A stretch of DNA of 64,000 nucleotides from TM7 phylum sp. oral taxon 349 (GCA_018127705.1 CP072328.1:744001-808000), one strand, 5' to 3'. Positions 7,557 to 17,462 are shown, counted from the stretch's first letter. Numbers and translations are program-made. Notes: generated by a model from the letters alone, not told the origin.

Positions 7557-7733
7557 TAGAATACCTATCTCCACTCCACAGGAGTTAAGCTTTGTTTAGT
7601 ATTAGATAACTGAATAACACACCTCAACCAGCTACGCTGAGTCCACAGGGAATGGAAGTACCGCCACTCGTTGGGCGAATATGAGGGCGTGTAACGCATA
7701 GTTCTCTTTCTGGTAGATTGTGCTTAGAATATT

Positions 7734-8174
7734 CTAGTCTTCATCAACAAAAAGAGACCATGGGACGATAGGAGGATCGTCGACGAATGTTGCATCACTT
7801 TCCTCTACAGCCTGACGCCACCGACGGTATGCTGGAGAAGGTTCACTTGCTTTAGCAAGCTCCTTACGGACGAAGACAATATCTTTTGATAGTTGCTCGC
7901 AATCAACGTCTTTCAGTACAACGGGGGATGACGTCTTCGTTTCTTCGTCATCATCAACGCTGGTAGGCTCTGACACTACTGCATACGACATATCTGCTAC
8001 ACTCTCTTGTCTTGCATCCTGAGGAGATGCTGTTGAGTTAAGGGGCTGTTTAAACAACTCTCTTTGACAATGAGGACAAACCGCATGAACTGCTCGAGAT
8101 CCCATTTCGCGTGCAGAATCAACCGATTCTGAGGTGGCCTCACGGTCTGGTGCTGATGGTATTGTTTCTCTCAT
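7734..8174 (-). CDS. Unknown 146-aa protein with a CPHC motif
   Basis: Start set at ATG 8174, since TATAAT (8188-8193, with TTGTCA 17 nt upstream) overlaps the earlier ATG at 8189. The protein is acidic and Ser/Asp/Glu-rich with one CPHC pair near residue 33, half of a zinc-ribbon; no second Cys pair is present. The C-terminus has Trp-containing segments (YRRWRQAVEES, PWSLFVDED). No recognised domain and low predicted order. Possibly an IS- or plasmid-associated accessory gene. It is divergent from the gene at 8401. Confidence 0.6.
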   Translation of the reverse strand: MRETIPSAPDREATSESVDSAREMGSRAVHAVCPHCQRELFKQPLNSTASPQDARQESVADMSYAVVSEPTSVDDDEETKTSSPVVLKDVDCEQLSKDIVFVRKELAKASEPSPAYRRWRQAVEESDATFVDDPPIVPWSLFVDED

Positions 8175-8400
8175 AACTGTGCGAACCATTATAAATGGTG
8201 GCGTTAGTTATGACAATCCCTGGGGTTTGGGTTCAAACCAGAGTTTGTCTACTGCTCTATACTCCCTAGAGAAACCCTGCGCAGTATATCTGTCCGAATC
8301 TCGCAGGTCAGAAGAAAACGACAGTATAACAAACGCAACAGGCATCTTGATATATCGCTCGCGCTTGCAAAGTTGTTTCTGTTCGCGTTACAGTTTTGCA

Positions 8401-8988
8401 ATGAAACACGACCACTCACCGGAAAATAACCCACTCGCCACTACACGCGACATTTTCACGATAGCAAACGCAATGAGCGTATGTGGCGCAGTACTCGCTT
8501 GGAAAGGCGCCGAAGCTACAGAGACACCCAAAGGAGCTGCCATGCTTATCGCCGGACGGGGACTTGATGCGCTTGATGGCAAGGTAGCGCGCGCCACCAG
8601 TCAGACGAGCAATTTCGGCGCATTAGTGGACGCCGGTCTTGATAAAATCGCAACTGCAAAAATTATATATGAGTTCACGAAGAAGGATATTATGCCAAGG
8701 GAGATTACAGCCGCGCTCATCGGTCTACAAGCCACCAACGCGCTTGCAACCACCATTACCATGCTAAAGCACCCCGGCAAATCAATCCGCCCAACAACAT
8801 CAGGCAAACTCGCAATGGCCGGAGAAATGGCGTCAATATTCGCTTATGGTATTGGTGCCGCCGCAGAACAAAGCGGTCACAAAACGATCGCAACCGTTTC
8901 CCGAACCGTTGGCGGGCTCGCTTTCGCCACATCACTGCCATGCGCGCTTCATGCCTCATGCGCATACGTGCGGCAAGCTGCACAATAA
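8401..8988 (+). CDS. CDP-alcohol phosphatidyltransferase
   Basis: Integral membrane enzyme that transfers a phosphatidyl group from CDP-diacylglycerol to an alcohol in phospholipid synthesis. The full signature D-x2-DG-x2-AR-x8-G-x3-D-x3-D is present (from GLDALDGKVARA to VDAGLDK). The 195-aa length fits the family, with several hydrophobic helices. I chose ATG 8401 because TACAGT ends 6 nt upstream (leaderless) and translation upstream to 8134 lacks coding character. The alcohol substrate (glycerol phosphate, inositol phosphate or other) cannot be told. It is followed 51 bp later by topA, which has its own -10 box. Confidence 0.85.
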   Translation: MKHDHSPENNPLATTRDIFTIANAMSVCGAVLAWKGAEATETPKGAAMLIAGRGLDALDGKVARATSQTSNFGALVDAGLDKIATAKIIYEFTKKDIMPREITAALIGLQATNALATTITMLKHPGKSIRPTTSGKLAMAGEMASIFAYGIGAAAEQSGHKTIATVSRTVGGLAFATSLPCALHASCAYVRQAAQ

Positions 8989-9039
8989 CCACCTCAAGCG
9001 ATTTGGCATTTTTCGCAATGCGCTATATTATAGACAATT

Positions 9040-11424
9040 ATGAAGAACCTCGTTATCGTCGAGTCGCCGGCAAAAGCAAAAACTATTGAAAAATATCTTG
9101 GACATGATTTTCATGTTTTGTCAAGCGTAGGGCATATTCGCTCTATTGCGAAGAAAGCCAAAGACGGCACGCCGCCGATTGATGTTGCACACGATTTCAA
9201 AACTATCTACGAGGTTGATCCCGAAAAGGAAAAAATTATCGCCAAGCTAGAAAAAGCCGTCAAGGCAGTCGGTGCAGCGAACGTCTGGCTCGCTACCGAT
9301 GAAGACCGCGAAGGGGAGGCGATCGCCTGGCACTTATGCGAAGTTTTAAACCTTGACCCTGCCACTACTAAGCGTATTACCTTTCATGAAATCACCAAAC
9401 CTGCAATTGAAGCAGCAATCCAACACCCGCGTACTGTTGACATGAAACTCGTCGAAGCGCAGCAGGCAAGGCAAATTTTAGACCGCCTCGTTGGCTTTGA
9501 GCTAAGCCCTGTCGTCTGGCAAAAAGTCCCAGGCGGTAAATCCGCCGGACGCGTGCAGAGTCCTGCTGTACGCCTGCTGGTTGAACGCGAGCATGAAATT
9601 GAGCAATTCGCGGGTAGTTTCCAATTCAAGGTTACCGCCGTATTCATATACGACGGACAAGAAGTCAAAGCCGAACTTAAGCAGCGGTTTGATACTGAAG
9701 CTGATGCGCGCGCCTTCCTAGAATCACTGAACAACGCAAAATACATCATTGACGATATAAAGACATCGCCATCAACCCGCAACCCTGCCGCGCCATTCAC
9801 CACCAGCACGTTGCAGCAAGAAGCCAACGCCAAGCTAGGTATGAGCAGCCGCGCCACTATGGCGAGTGCGCAGAAATTATATCAAGAGGGACGCATTACA
9901 TACATGCGTACCGACAGCGTAAACCTATCAAAACAGGCAATTGCCGCTAGCGCCGATCACATCAAGCGGCTCTACGGTATTGAATACAGCCACGCCCGCA
10001 CATTCAAAACGAAATCCGCCGGCGCACAGGAGGCCCACGAAGCAATCCGCCCAACTGATGTCACGCGCGAATCGGTCAGCGGCAACGGCTACGACCAAAA
10101 GCTCTACGACCTCATCCGCCGGCGCACGCTCGCCAGCCAAATGGCATCCGCCAAGATAGAGAACACAACGGTAACGATCCGGATTGAACAGGCAAATACT
10201 AAACAGGCGGTCAACAGTGCTGCTAATGCAAACGATCTCGTTTTTGAGGCTAAAGGACATACCATTGTCTTCGACGGCTTCCTGCGCGTCTACGGTGGCG
10301 GCAAGGACGACACTGTCCTACCGACATTTACCGCCGGCGATCTTGTGCGCGAGTATTCCATGGAGGCGCGCCAGGTCTTTGCTCGTCCGCCTGCGCGCTA
10401 CACTGAAGGTACGCTCGTTAAAAAACTTGAAGAACTTGGCATTGGACGCCCAAGCACCTATGCCACTATTATGAACACGATCCAAACACGCGGTTACGCT
10501 GAACGCGGCGAATCCGAAGGCAAGCCACGCGACGTTATCGTGCTGCAGCGTATCGATGGGAATGTTGAACGCGACATCCAGACTGAAAAAACCGGCTCAA
10601 CCCGCGGCAAGCTCATACCAACACCGGCGGGCGAGCTTATCAGCGGCTTTCTTACCGACCATTTTAAGCCAGTCGTTGATTACGGATTTACCGCCAACGT
10701 CGAGAAAGATTTCGATGACATCGCGAGCAACAAATTAACGCGCAATGCCATGCTGCACAACTTTTACGAACCGTTTCATGCCCGCATTGAGCAATCGGGC
10801 GCAATTGACCGCAGCAAAGTTGGCGATTCGCGCGACATTGGCACCGATCCAAAAACCGGTAAACCAATCATCGCGCGCTTCGGACGCTTCGGACCAATGC
10901 TCCAGCTTGGCAGTACCGATAGCGACGAGAAACCGCACTTCGCGCCACTGCCGCGTGGTACAAAAATCAGCACCGTCACATTAGAGCAAGCACTCAAAGC
11001 GTTTGAGTTACCGCGGCTTGTCGGCACAACTGAGGACGGGCAAGATATTAGCGCTAATATCGGACGCTTCGGGCCATACATTCAAGTCGGCAAGCTATAC
11101 GTCAGCCTAAAGGAGGATGACCCGCGAGAGATTACCGAAGCAAAGGCGCGCGAGCTATACGCCGCAAAGTTGCAGGCTGAAGCTGAAAAACATATCGCCG
11201 ATTTTGGCGACGTCAAAGTACTTAATGGGCGCTTCGGGCCATACGTCACTGATGGTAAAAAGAATGCAAAAATCCCGAAAGACACCGACCCGAAAACAAT
11301 CACAGCCGAACAAGCACGCGAGATGCTTGCAGCTGCACCCGCCAGACGCGCACGCGGACGACGCAGCGCCACGCAAAAAGCCAGCAAATCACGCGCCTCA
11401 TCGACAAAATCAAAGAAAAAATAA
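9040..11424 (+). CDS. topA: DNA topoisomerase I
   Basis: Type IA topoisomerase that relaxes negative supercoils. Seen: Toprim domain starting MKNLVIVESPAKAKTIEKYL with TDEDREGE at 86-93, strand-passage domains, and the catalytic Tyr288 in RITYMRTDS. The C-terminus has three GRFGP repeats (about 608, 676 and 732) of the Topo_C type instead of Cys4 zinc fingers, and a basic Lys/Arg/Ser tail from about 770. The 794-aa length is typical. A TATTAT/TATAGA box sits just upstream of the ATG, suggesting a leaderless mRNA. Confident assignment. Confidence 0.97.
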   Translation: MKNLVIVESPAKAKTIEKYLGHDFHVLSSVGHIRSIAKKAKDGTPPIDVAHDFKTIYEVDPEKEKIIAKLEKAVKAVGAANVWLATDEDREGEAIAWHLCEVLNLDPATTKRITFHEITKPAIEAAIQHPRTVDMKLVEAQQARQILDRLVGFELSPVVWQKVPGGKSAGRVQSPAVRLLVEREHEIEQFAGSFQFKVTAVFIYDGQEVKAELKQRFDTEADARAFLESLNNAKYIIDDIKTSPSTRNPAAPFTTSTLQQEANAKLGMSSRATMASAQKLYQEGRITYMRTDSVNLSKQAIAASADHIKRLYGIEYSHARTFKTKSAGAQEAHEAIRPTDVTRESVSGNGYDQKLYDLIRRRTLASQMASAKIENTTVTIRIEQANTKQAVNSAANANDLVFEAKGHTIVFDGFLRVYGGGKDDTVLPTFTAGDLVREYSMEARQVFARPPARYTEGTLVKKLEELGIGRPSTYATIMNTIQTRGYAERGESEGKPRDVIVLQRIDGNVERDIQTEKTGSTRGKLIPTPAGELISGFLTDHFKPVVDYGFTANVEKDFDDIASNKLTRNAMLHNFYEPFHARIEQSGAIDRSKVGDSRDIGTDPKTGKPIIARFGRFGPMLQLGSTDSDEKPHFAPLPRGTKISTVTLEQALKAFELPRLVGTTEDGQDISANIGRFGPYIQVGKLYVSLKEDDPREITEAKARELYAAKLQAEAEKHIADFGDVKVLNGRFGPYVTDGKKNAKIPKDTDPKTITAEQAREMLAAAPARRARGRRSATQKASKSRASSTKSKKK

Positions 11425-11508
11425 TTCTACCGCATCGCAATAGGTAGAACGTGAATGCGGAAAAGCCGTCACACCCAGACACCACGTTACCCAGCGAAAA
11501 ATCGCGTC

Positions 11509-11537
11509 TTGACGCTGTTATTGTAACAGTGTATTAT
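11509..11537 (+). promoter_or_regulatory. Promoter of the alpha/beta hydrolase gene
   Basis: TTGACG (11509-11514), 17-nt spacer, TATTAT (11532-11537), then 7 nt to ATG 11545: a textbook example of the leaderless arrangement here. The spacer contains an inverted repeat CTGTTA/TAACAG, a possible operator. Confidence 0.75.
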
Positions 11538-11544
11538 CATAAAT

Positions 11545-12648
11545 ATGACATTTCGTCAACGTTTCCGCAAAGTGCGCCACTGGCTTTTACTCTGTTTGCT
11601 CGCCGTCTGTATTGCGTCGCTATATTCACTATCAATCAAAAACCCGATTGGCAATTCCTATGCAATGTACCGCCTTGGTAAAGTGGCTCGCATCATCCAC
11701 GACGTACCATACTGCAGCGGAGACGCTGAGCAAACAATTGATATATATCTGCCGCCAGAATCAACCGACCCAGCCCGCACCCACGCATCATGTCCGCTCG
11801 CTATTTATGTTCACGGCGGCGGCTGGAGCAAAGGCGACAAACGCAATGCAATCGCCGATTTCTACGGTGCCGCTTTGGTGCGCGCCGGATTTGCGTTTGC
11901 GTCGATTAATTACCGCTTAGCACCACGGCATCGCTATCCAACGCAGAATAACGACACCGCCTGCGCCATCAATACACTCGCTGCAATTGCATCCCAGTAT
12001 GCCATCAATACGCGTAGTGCCATATTAATAGGCGATAGTGCCGGCGGCTTTTTAGTGAGTACCTATGCGCTTTCTACCGCCAAACCGCCCGTGACAATTC
12101 GCGGCGTCGTAAGCCTGTACGGTACAACCGATTTAGTGCGCCAGCTCAAGCTAGGGCGCCGACGCAATCCTAACGCCTTTAACTACCTCGGGTCAGCCGA
12201 CTTTGCAACCGCTAAAAAAGCCAGTCCGCTTTATCATAAAATCACCGGCACGCCGCCGCCGTTTTTATTCCTGCATGGCGCCAAAGACAAGGTCGTGTCG
12301 CCCGACCAATCGCACTTACTCTATGAACGTATCGTCGTACAGCAGCCGCTCAGCCGTTTCATTCGCATATCACACGCCGGACATGAATTTACCGGCGCAT
12401 CAAACCTAACACGAGCACAAATCCGCGAAACCGTCGTGAAATTCGCCGCCGAGCATGCCGGAGTCCGCCTAGAAGACGGCGTATTTGACGACATTGACGA
12501 TATCGACACGCAGGCGCTCTTGTCTACGCCGCCGCCCGCGATTGATATATCAGCCGATATTGATACGTCAAAGTACTCATCGCATACACCTGCGAGCACC
12601 GTGCCTATCTTTAATTTCGCTACACCACTACTGGGTTCTCAGCCTTAA
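11545..12648 (+). CDS. Membrane-anchored alpha/beta hydrolase (esterase/lipase-like)
   Basis: Alpha/beta-hydrolase of the hormone-sensitive-lipase/carboxylesterase type. Seen: one N-terminal membrane segment (about 13-30, LLLCLLAVCIASLYSL), oxyanion motif HGGGWSKGD near 87-95, nucleophile elbow GDSAGG near 155-160, the acid Asp in LHGAKDKVV, and the His in ISHAGHEF. A variable ~70-residue Asp/Thr-rich tail follows the hydrolase domain. The single anchor suggests that the domain faces outside the membrane. Substrate is unknown. It is preceded by a clean leaderless promoter. The next gene has its own promoter. Confidence 0.85.
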   Translation: MTFRQRFRKVRHWLLLCLLAVCIASLYSLSIKNPIGNSYAMYRLGKVARIIHDVPYCSGDAEQTIDIYLPPESTDPARTHASCPLAIYVHGGGWSKGDKRNAIADFYGAALVRAGFAFASINYRLAPRHRYPTQNNDTACAINTLAAIASQYAINTRSAILIGDSAGGFLVSTYALSTAKPPVTIRGVVSLYGTTDLVRQLKLGRRRNPNAFNYLGSADFATAKKASPLYHKITGTPPPFLFLHGAKDKVVSPDQSHLLYERIVVQQPLSRFIRISHAGHEFTGASNLTRAQIRETVVKFAAEHAGVRLEDGVFDDIDDIDTQALLSTPPPAIDISADIDTSKYSSHTPASTVPIFNFATPLLGSQP

Positions 12649-12866
12649 ACCACTGTAGCTAGCGCTTAAATATTTTGCTCATCATGATATTTATGATGTG
12701 GCTCTATCGTCGTTTTACATACATCACCGACAATTCAACAGAGGTAGTTTGACACGGTACAAAAATGTTTCTAGCCTTATCATTCTTTTTCGGTAAAAAA
12801 AGTGCCAAAAAAACATTTACCATAAGCGTCTATATTGTGATACAATATTTATAGAACCGTGAGGGT
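12649..12866. other. Gene-free AT-rich spacer
   Basis: No coding frame of note. It holds a small inverted repeat CATCAT/ATGATG near 12682-12700 and poly-A/T tracts. No RNA gene recognised. Confidence 0.5.
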
Positions 12867-12895
12867 TTGACATTTATAACACTATATATTATAAT
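12867..12895 (+). promoter_or_regulatory. Perfect-consensus sigma70 promoter with a 60-nt leader
   Basis: TTGACA (12867-12872), 17-nt spacer, TATAAT (12890-12895): exact consensus. In contrast to most genes here there is a real leader, which contains a GCCTC/GAGGC hairpin and GGAG ahead of ATG 12963. Confidence 0.85.
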
Positions 12896-12962
12896 TAATA
12901 AATCATTTATACTAACCTAACACTATAAAAGCCTCAGGTGAGGCGGAGGCTGGAGATACTAT

Positions 12963-14024
12963 ATGACCGAAGTTGCTGGCACCGACACCGCATCGACAAT
13001 CAAAACCGCCATTCAAGACATTTTGAAAACGATCGATCAAGAACGCGAGCGCGAGATTATTACGCGCCGTTTTGGTTTATTCGACCGCAAAGAAACGCTT
13101 GAGCAAATCGGCGAGCTCCTTGGTATCACTCGCGAACGCGTGCGTCAGCTTGAGAAAGCAATTATTATTCGCCTAAAAATCGCGACAGAAGAGGGCAATA
13201 TTCCAGCTGTTCGCACCATTGAACGCCTCATCATCCGCGACTTGTCGGAGAACGGTCGCATTGGGCGCGTCAACGACATCGCCGAACGCTTGTCGCCCGG
13301 AAAAGCAACAGCTATCCGCACGCACGTCGCATTTATTGCCGAACTCTCACCACGCCTCACAACTATCAACGAAACCGACAACTATTACCAGGGTATTAGC
13401 ATCGCCGAAAACGGCGACGAAAAGAAAATTCGCAGCAACATTGATACCATTGTTAAAACGATCAAAAAACACGGCGAACCTATCGACATTGAAACGCTCC
13501 ACGGCATGCTCACTTACGAAAGCCCAGCGCAAGTCCGCGCTCTCGCGAGCCTATCAAAACAGCTCGCTAGCCTAAAAGACGTTTGGGGACTCACGAAATG
13601 GCCAACCGTCAATCCGAAGAATATCCGCGACAAAATCTACGTTATCCTCGTAGGTAATGGCAAACCGTTGCATTTCTCGGAAATCGCTAAAGCGATTAAA
13701 ACAAGCGACTTCAAGCGCAAGAATGTCACCACGCAGGCGATCCACAACGAGCTCATCAAGGACAAGCGCTTCGTGCTCATCGGCCGCGGCATTTACGCGT
13801 TGCAGGAATGGGGCTACTCGCGCGGCACGGTGTCGGAAATTATCGCAAACGTGCTCAAAGACGCCGGCGAGCCGTTGCACCGCGACGAAATCGTCAGGCG
13901 CGTACTTAAGAGCCGCCGCGTCAAAGAAACGACAATCCTCCTCAACCTGCAGAGCAAACCAGAATTCAAACGCGTCGCTAAAGCAACGTACGCCCTCGCC
14001 GACGCTGCACAACACGAAAGTTAA
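12963..14024 (+). CDS. Sigma-70 region 4 / HARE-HTH transcription regulator
   Basis: 353 residues. The first 75 match sigma-70 region 4: REREIITRRFGL then TLEQIGELLGITRERVRQLE, the -35-binding helix-turn-helix. The rest carries winged-helix segments of the HB1/ASXL/HARE-HTH type, as in RNA polymerase delta: PLHFSEIAKAIK at about 235 and PLHRDEIVRRVL at about 303. There is no region 2, so it cannot be a complete sigma factor. It probably binds promoter DNA and/or RNA polymerase; this combined architecture is found in CPR genomes. Driven by the strongest promoter in the window, so it is probably abundant. Confidence 0.8.
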   Translation: MTEVAGTDTASTIKTAIQDILKTIDQEREREIITRRFGLFDRKETLEQIGELLGITRERVRQLEKAIIIRLKIATEEGNIPAVRTIERLIIRDLSENGRIGRVNDIAERLSPGKATAIRTHVAFIAELSPRLTTINETDNYYQGISIAENGDEKKIRSNIDTIVKTIKKHGEPIDIETLHGMLTYESPAQVRALASLSKQLASLKDVWGLTKWPTVNPKNIRDKIYVILVGNGKPLHFSEIAKAIKTSDFKRKNVTTQAIHNELIKDKRFVLIGRGIYALQEWGYSRGTVSEIIANVLKDAGEPLHRDEIVRRVLKSRRVKETTILLNLQSKPEFKRVAKATYALADAAQHES

Positions 14025-14164
14025 AGGAATCAGAATGACCTGGTTTCTTCGACGTTAACCATCGTAAAAGAGGCTACGTCACTAATCTCACTCGAACGAT
14101 CAGATGAAACAGAGGGCGCGGGCAGCGCTTATTGCTCAGATTATGATATAATATAAAAGATATT

Positions 14165-16933
14165 ATGTCATTCGTTTTGTCAGTCGTCAGCCTACTCATG
14201 CAATGGTACGTTTGGATGCCAATTGTACTCGTTTTAGGGTATATGACCTGGCGCAACTACCGCAGCATTGACGCCGTAAAGAATATTGAAAGCGTTCTAT
14301 TAATGCTTGAGATTCCAAAAACAAACGACAAGTCCGAGCTCGCCGCCGAACAAATGTTTGCAAGCTTACACGGTATCTTGCGCGATGCGCGCGAACTCAG
14401 GGCGAATGGCGGGTACCAAGAGCACCTCAGCTTTGAAATTGCCTCGGTCGGCGGACGCATTCAATTCTACGTCTGGACGCCAAAAGCACTGCAGAGCTTC
14501 GTTGAAGGACAAATCTATGCGCAGTATCCACAGGTACAAATTCACACTGCCGAAGAAGATTACGTCACACACGAACGCCACCACACCGTCGTCTATACGT
14601 CGGAATTATCACTAACCGATCGAGAGTTTCTGCCGATTAAAACGTTCCAGAGCTTTGAAGTCGACCCGCTCGCCGGTATTACCGGCACACTCGCCAAGCT
14701 TGAAGACACAGACGAGGAAATATGGATTCAAATGCTCGTACGCCCAGTGCGCGACGACTGGCATAAAGCGGCAGACAGTTGGATTACGTCAATCAAAACA
14801 GGCGGTTTCAACTTATTCGGACAAGGCGGCGGCGGACGATGGGTTGCCAGCTTGTTTGAAGCGCTGTGGGCGCCGCCAGAGCAGGGAACTGGCGCGGCGA
14901 AAGAGTTGTCCGAGCGCGATAAGACACGCATCGCCGAAGCTGAAAAGAAAGCAACAAAACTCGGTTATCAGGTAAAAATCCGCGTTGCCTATTTAGGAGA
15001 AAGCGTTAGCGACGCACGTTTGCGCATGCAGGGGATTGTCGGCACATTTAAGCAGTTTAATTCAACCAACCTTAACGGTTTCAAGATGACAAATGACAGC
15101 TTCGCTAAAGAAGCGCTCGCCAAATACAAAACGCGCCTGTTTGCCGACCGCGGCTATCTGATGAATATTGAAGAAGTCGCAAGCGTGTTTCACTTACCAC
15201 ATACCAACGTCGAGACACCAAACATCGTCTGGGCAAGCACCAAGACTGCCGAACCGCCAGCAAAACTGCCAGTTCTCACTGGCGATCCAGCGCAAGACGA
15301 AAACATTTCAGCATTTGGCATGACCAATTTCCGCGGCATCAACCACCAGTTTGGCATGCTGCGCTATGACCGCTCGCGCCACGTCTACATCATCGGACAA
15401 ACGGGAGCAGGAAAATCAGGATTACTTGAGTTGTTTGCGCTCAGCGATATTTTCCACGGACAGGGCTATGCGATTATTGACCCGCACGGCGATTTCGCAA
15501 TTAACAATATGCGCTTTATCCCGGGTTCGCGACTAAAAGACATCGTCTATTTCAATCCAGCCGATACACAATTTCCGCTCGGTTTCAACCCGCTTGAAGT
15601 AACAAACCCTGAGCAAAAGAATAATATAAGTTCAGAAGTCATTGGCGTATTGAAGCGCATGTTTGGCGAAAGTTGGGGACCGCGCCTTGAATATATTTTG
15701 CGCTACACAATCCTCGCGCTCCTTGACCGTCCCGAGACTACAATGCTTGACATTACGCGCATGCTCACCGATAAAAAATTCCGCAAAGAAACGCTTAGTT
15801 ACTGCCAAGATACTGTCGTATTGCAATTTTGGAATGTTGAATTTGCCAGCTGGACGGATAAGTTCCAAGCAGAAGCAATTGCGCCAGTGCTCAACAAAGT
15901 CGGCGCCTTTACAGCAAACCCAATCATTCGTAATATTATTGGTCAGCCAAAGTCAACGTTTAACATCCGCCAAATCATGGACGAGGGTAAAATCCTCATC
16001 GTTAACTTAAGTAAAGGTTTAATCGGCGAAGACAACGCCGGCATCTTAGGTTCATTCATCGTCACAAAAATTCAGCTCGCCGCTATGAGCCGCAGCGACA
16101 TTCCCGATGTTAAAGATCGCCGCCCGTTCTACTTATACGTCGACGAGTTCCAGAATTTTGCCACTGATAGCTTTGCAACGATTTTGTCCGAAGCGCGCAA
16201 ATACGGTCTCAATCTTACTGTTGCGAATCAGTATATCAGCCAAATGCAAGACACGGTGCGCGACGCCGTCTTCGGCAACGTCGGTACAATGATTTCATTC
16301 CGCGTCTCCGCCGACGATAGCCCGATCCTCGCTAAACAATTTGAGCCGCAATTTGAGCCAAACGATCTCCTGCAAATGCACAACCGCAATTTCATCATTA
16401 ATATGGTAATTAACGGCGAAAAGGCACCAGCATTTAGCGCAAAAACGTTAAATCTACCAACCTACCAAGACGATAATACGGGGCGAATCATCCAGTGGAC
16501 GCGCGAGCATTATTCGCGCCAGCGATCCGAAATTGAAGCCGAAATCAACGAGCGTATGCTGCCGCCCGAAAATCTCACCGTCAAGCGCCCCGGACCAGCC
16601 TACACGCCGCCAAAGACACCCGAACAGCGCGCCGCCGATCGCATAGCCCGTCAGCAAGCACAACAAAGTCAAGACCAGCCACAGCCAGCAAGAGAGGTGA
16701 GCGTCTCGAAAAAGACGCTATCACCAACCATTGAGTCTGGCATATTGCAGATCGACCATGGACGCACTAAGTCATCAACGAAGGCAGCTACAAGCACTGC
16801 GAACACTACTCTAGTAAAGCCCACATCCGGCAAAAGCGAAGCCGATAATAGCGACGCTGCCACTACAAAACCAAAGCGCAAACGAACTCGATCAAGACGG
16901 AAGAAACCTGCCGCCGCAAAGAGCAATGAGTAA
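14165..16933 (+). CDS. VirB4/TraD-like membrane-associated ATPase
   Basis: 922-aa type IV secretion/conjugation-type ATPase. One N-terminal membrane segment (about 3-27), a long N-terminal domain, Walker A GQTGAGKSG at about 411-419 followed by AIIDPHGDF, and Walker B YLYVDEFQNF at about 656-665 with ARKYGLNLTVANQY sensor region (TraM-recognition-like). The C-terminal 120 residues are basic and Pro/Thr/Lys-rich, likely disordered. Such stand-alone ATPases in CPR are thought to power DNA uptake or pilus/secretion machines, which is inference here as no other T4SS gene is nearby. TATAAT lies 12 nt upstream of the ATG. Confidence 0.85.
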   Translation: MSFVLSVVSLLMQWYVWMPIVLVLGYMTWRNYRSIDAVKNIESVLLMLEIPKTNDKSELAAEQMFASLHGILRDARELRANGGYQEHLSFEIASVGGRIQFYVWTPKALQSFVEGQIYAQYPQVQIHTAEEDYVTHERHHTVVYTSELSLTDREFLPIKTFQSFEVDPLAGITGTLAKLEDTDEEIWIQMLVRPVRDDWHKAADSWITSIKTGGFNLFGQGGGGRWVASLFEALWAPPEQGTGAAKELSERDKTRIAEAEKKATKLGYQVKIRVAYLGESVSDARLRMQGIVGTFKQFNSTNLNGFKMTNDSFAKEALAKYKTRLFADRGYLMNIEEVASVFHLPHTNVETPNIVWASTKTAEPPAKLPVLTGDPAQDENISAFGMTNFRGINHQFGMLRYDRSRHVYIIGQTGAGKSGLLELFALSDIFHGQGYAIIDPHGDFAINNMRFIPGSRLKDIVYFNPADTQFPLGFNPLEVTNPEQKNNISSEVIGVLKRMFGESWGPRLEYILRYTILALLDRPETTMLDITRMLTDKKFRKETLSYCQDTVVLQFWNVEFASWTDKFQAEAIAPVLNKVGAFTANPIIRNIIGQPKSTFNIRQIMDEGKILIVNLSKGLIGEDNAGILGSFIVTKIQLAAMSRSDIPDVKDRRPFYLYVDEFQNFATDSFATILSEARKYGLNLTVANQYISQMQDTVRDAVFGNVGTMISFRVSADDSPILAKQFEPQFEPNDLLQMHNRNFIINMVINGEKAPAFSAKTLNLPTYQDDNTGRIIQWTREHYSRQRSEIEAEINERMLPPENLTVKRPGPAYTPPKTPEQRAADRIARQQAQQSQDQPQPAREVSVSKKTLSPTIESGILQIDHGRTKSSTKAATSTANTTLVKPTSGKSEADNSDAATTKPKRKRTRSRRKKPAAAKSNE

Positions 16934-17045
16934 ATCTTATACTTAAGCAAGCCCCTATGCGTCGGTAACTATATCAAACAATTGCTCAATCGTCCAACCG
17001 GTCAGCTGACACCCATTAAACAACTCTATATACAAAAAGAAATAA

Positions 17046-17070
17046 CCCCGCACGAATAACCCGTGCGGGG
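17046..17070 (-). terminator. Intrinsic terminator of the gene at 17144
   Basis: Perfect 9-bp stem CCCCGCACG/CGTGCGGGG with 7-nt loop; on the minus strand it is followed by TTATTTCTTTTT. A second perfect hairpin (GCGCCCA/TGGGCGC, 17111-17129) lies between it and the stop codon. Confidence 0.8.
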
Positions 17071-17143
17071 ACGCCTGGATTTCAGGCGGTTTCGCTGGCT
17101 CAGTTTATGTGCGCCCACCAGCTGGGCGCGAACACCTTATTAA

Positions 17144-17440
17144 CTACTCTTTCTTCTCATCCTCCTCTGTCATATATGGCGCCATGGCAATAAATTCCCC
17201 GGAGAACAGCAGCATCGCGATGTCTATTGACGCCACAATCAACTTGAGGCCGTAGTCCCAGTTGTTTACCCTCCAGACACACGCTTGGAAGGTAAACACC
17301 ACCGTCAAGGCGGCAATTACAGCGATACAGGTGGCGACGCCTCGCCACCTACTACTTTCAAAGGCCTTGTTGACCGTGGCTCCCACGAGCAACGGTGAAA
17401 AAATAATAAGGACAGCGATCGTGTCAAGAAAAGAGCTCAC
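17144..17440 (-). CDS. Small three-helix membrane protein; hairpin-rich mRNA
   Basis: 98 aa with GTG start preceded by AAGGAAGAG. Three hydrophobic helices (about 4-22, 35-52, 65-83) and a short acidic tail (EEDEKKE). No recognised family. The message is unusual: the GTG start sits exactly in the loop of a 7-bp hairpin (AAGAGCT-GTG-AGCTCTT) with a further CAAGAA/TTCTTG extension. Inside the gene are a 12-bp stem (17265-17298, with G-U pairs), a perfect 9-bp stem (17330-17351) and several shorter ones. Two hairpins precede it and two follow. See also 38017-38958 and 45793-46200. Confidence 0.7.
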   Translation of the reverse strand: MSSFLDTIAVLIIFSPLLVGATVNKAFESSRWRGVATCIAVIAALTVVFTFQACVWRVNNWDYGLKLIVASIDIAMLLFSGEFIAMAPYMTEEDEKKE

Positions 17441-17462
17441 AGCTCTTCCTTTCTTGTTCTAT

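Noticed and set aside
8220-8260. GGGTTTGGGTTCAAACC as a tRNA T-arm
   Set aside because: Stem and loop sizes do not fit and there is no cloverleaf.
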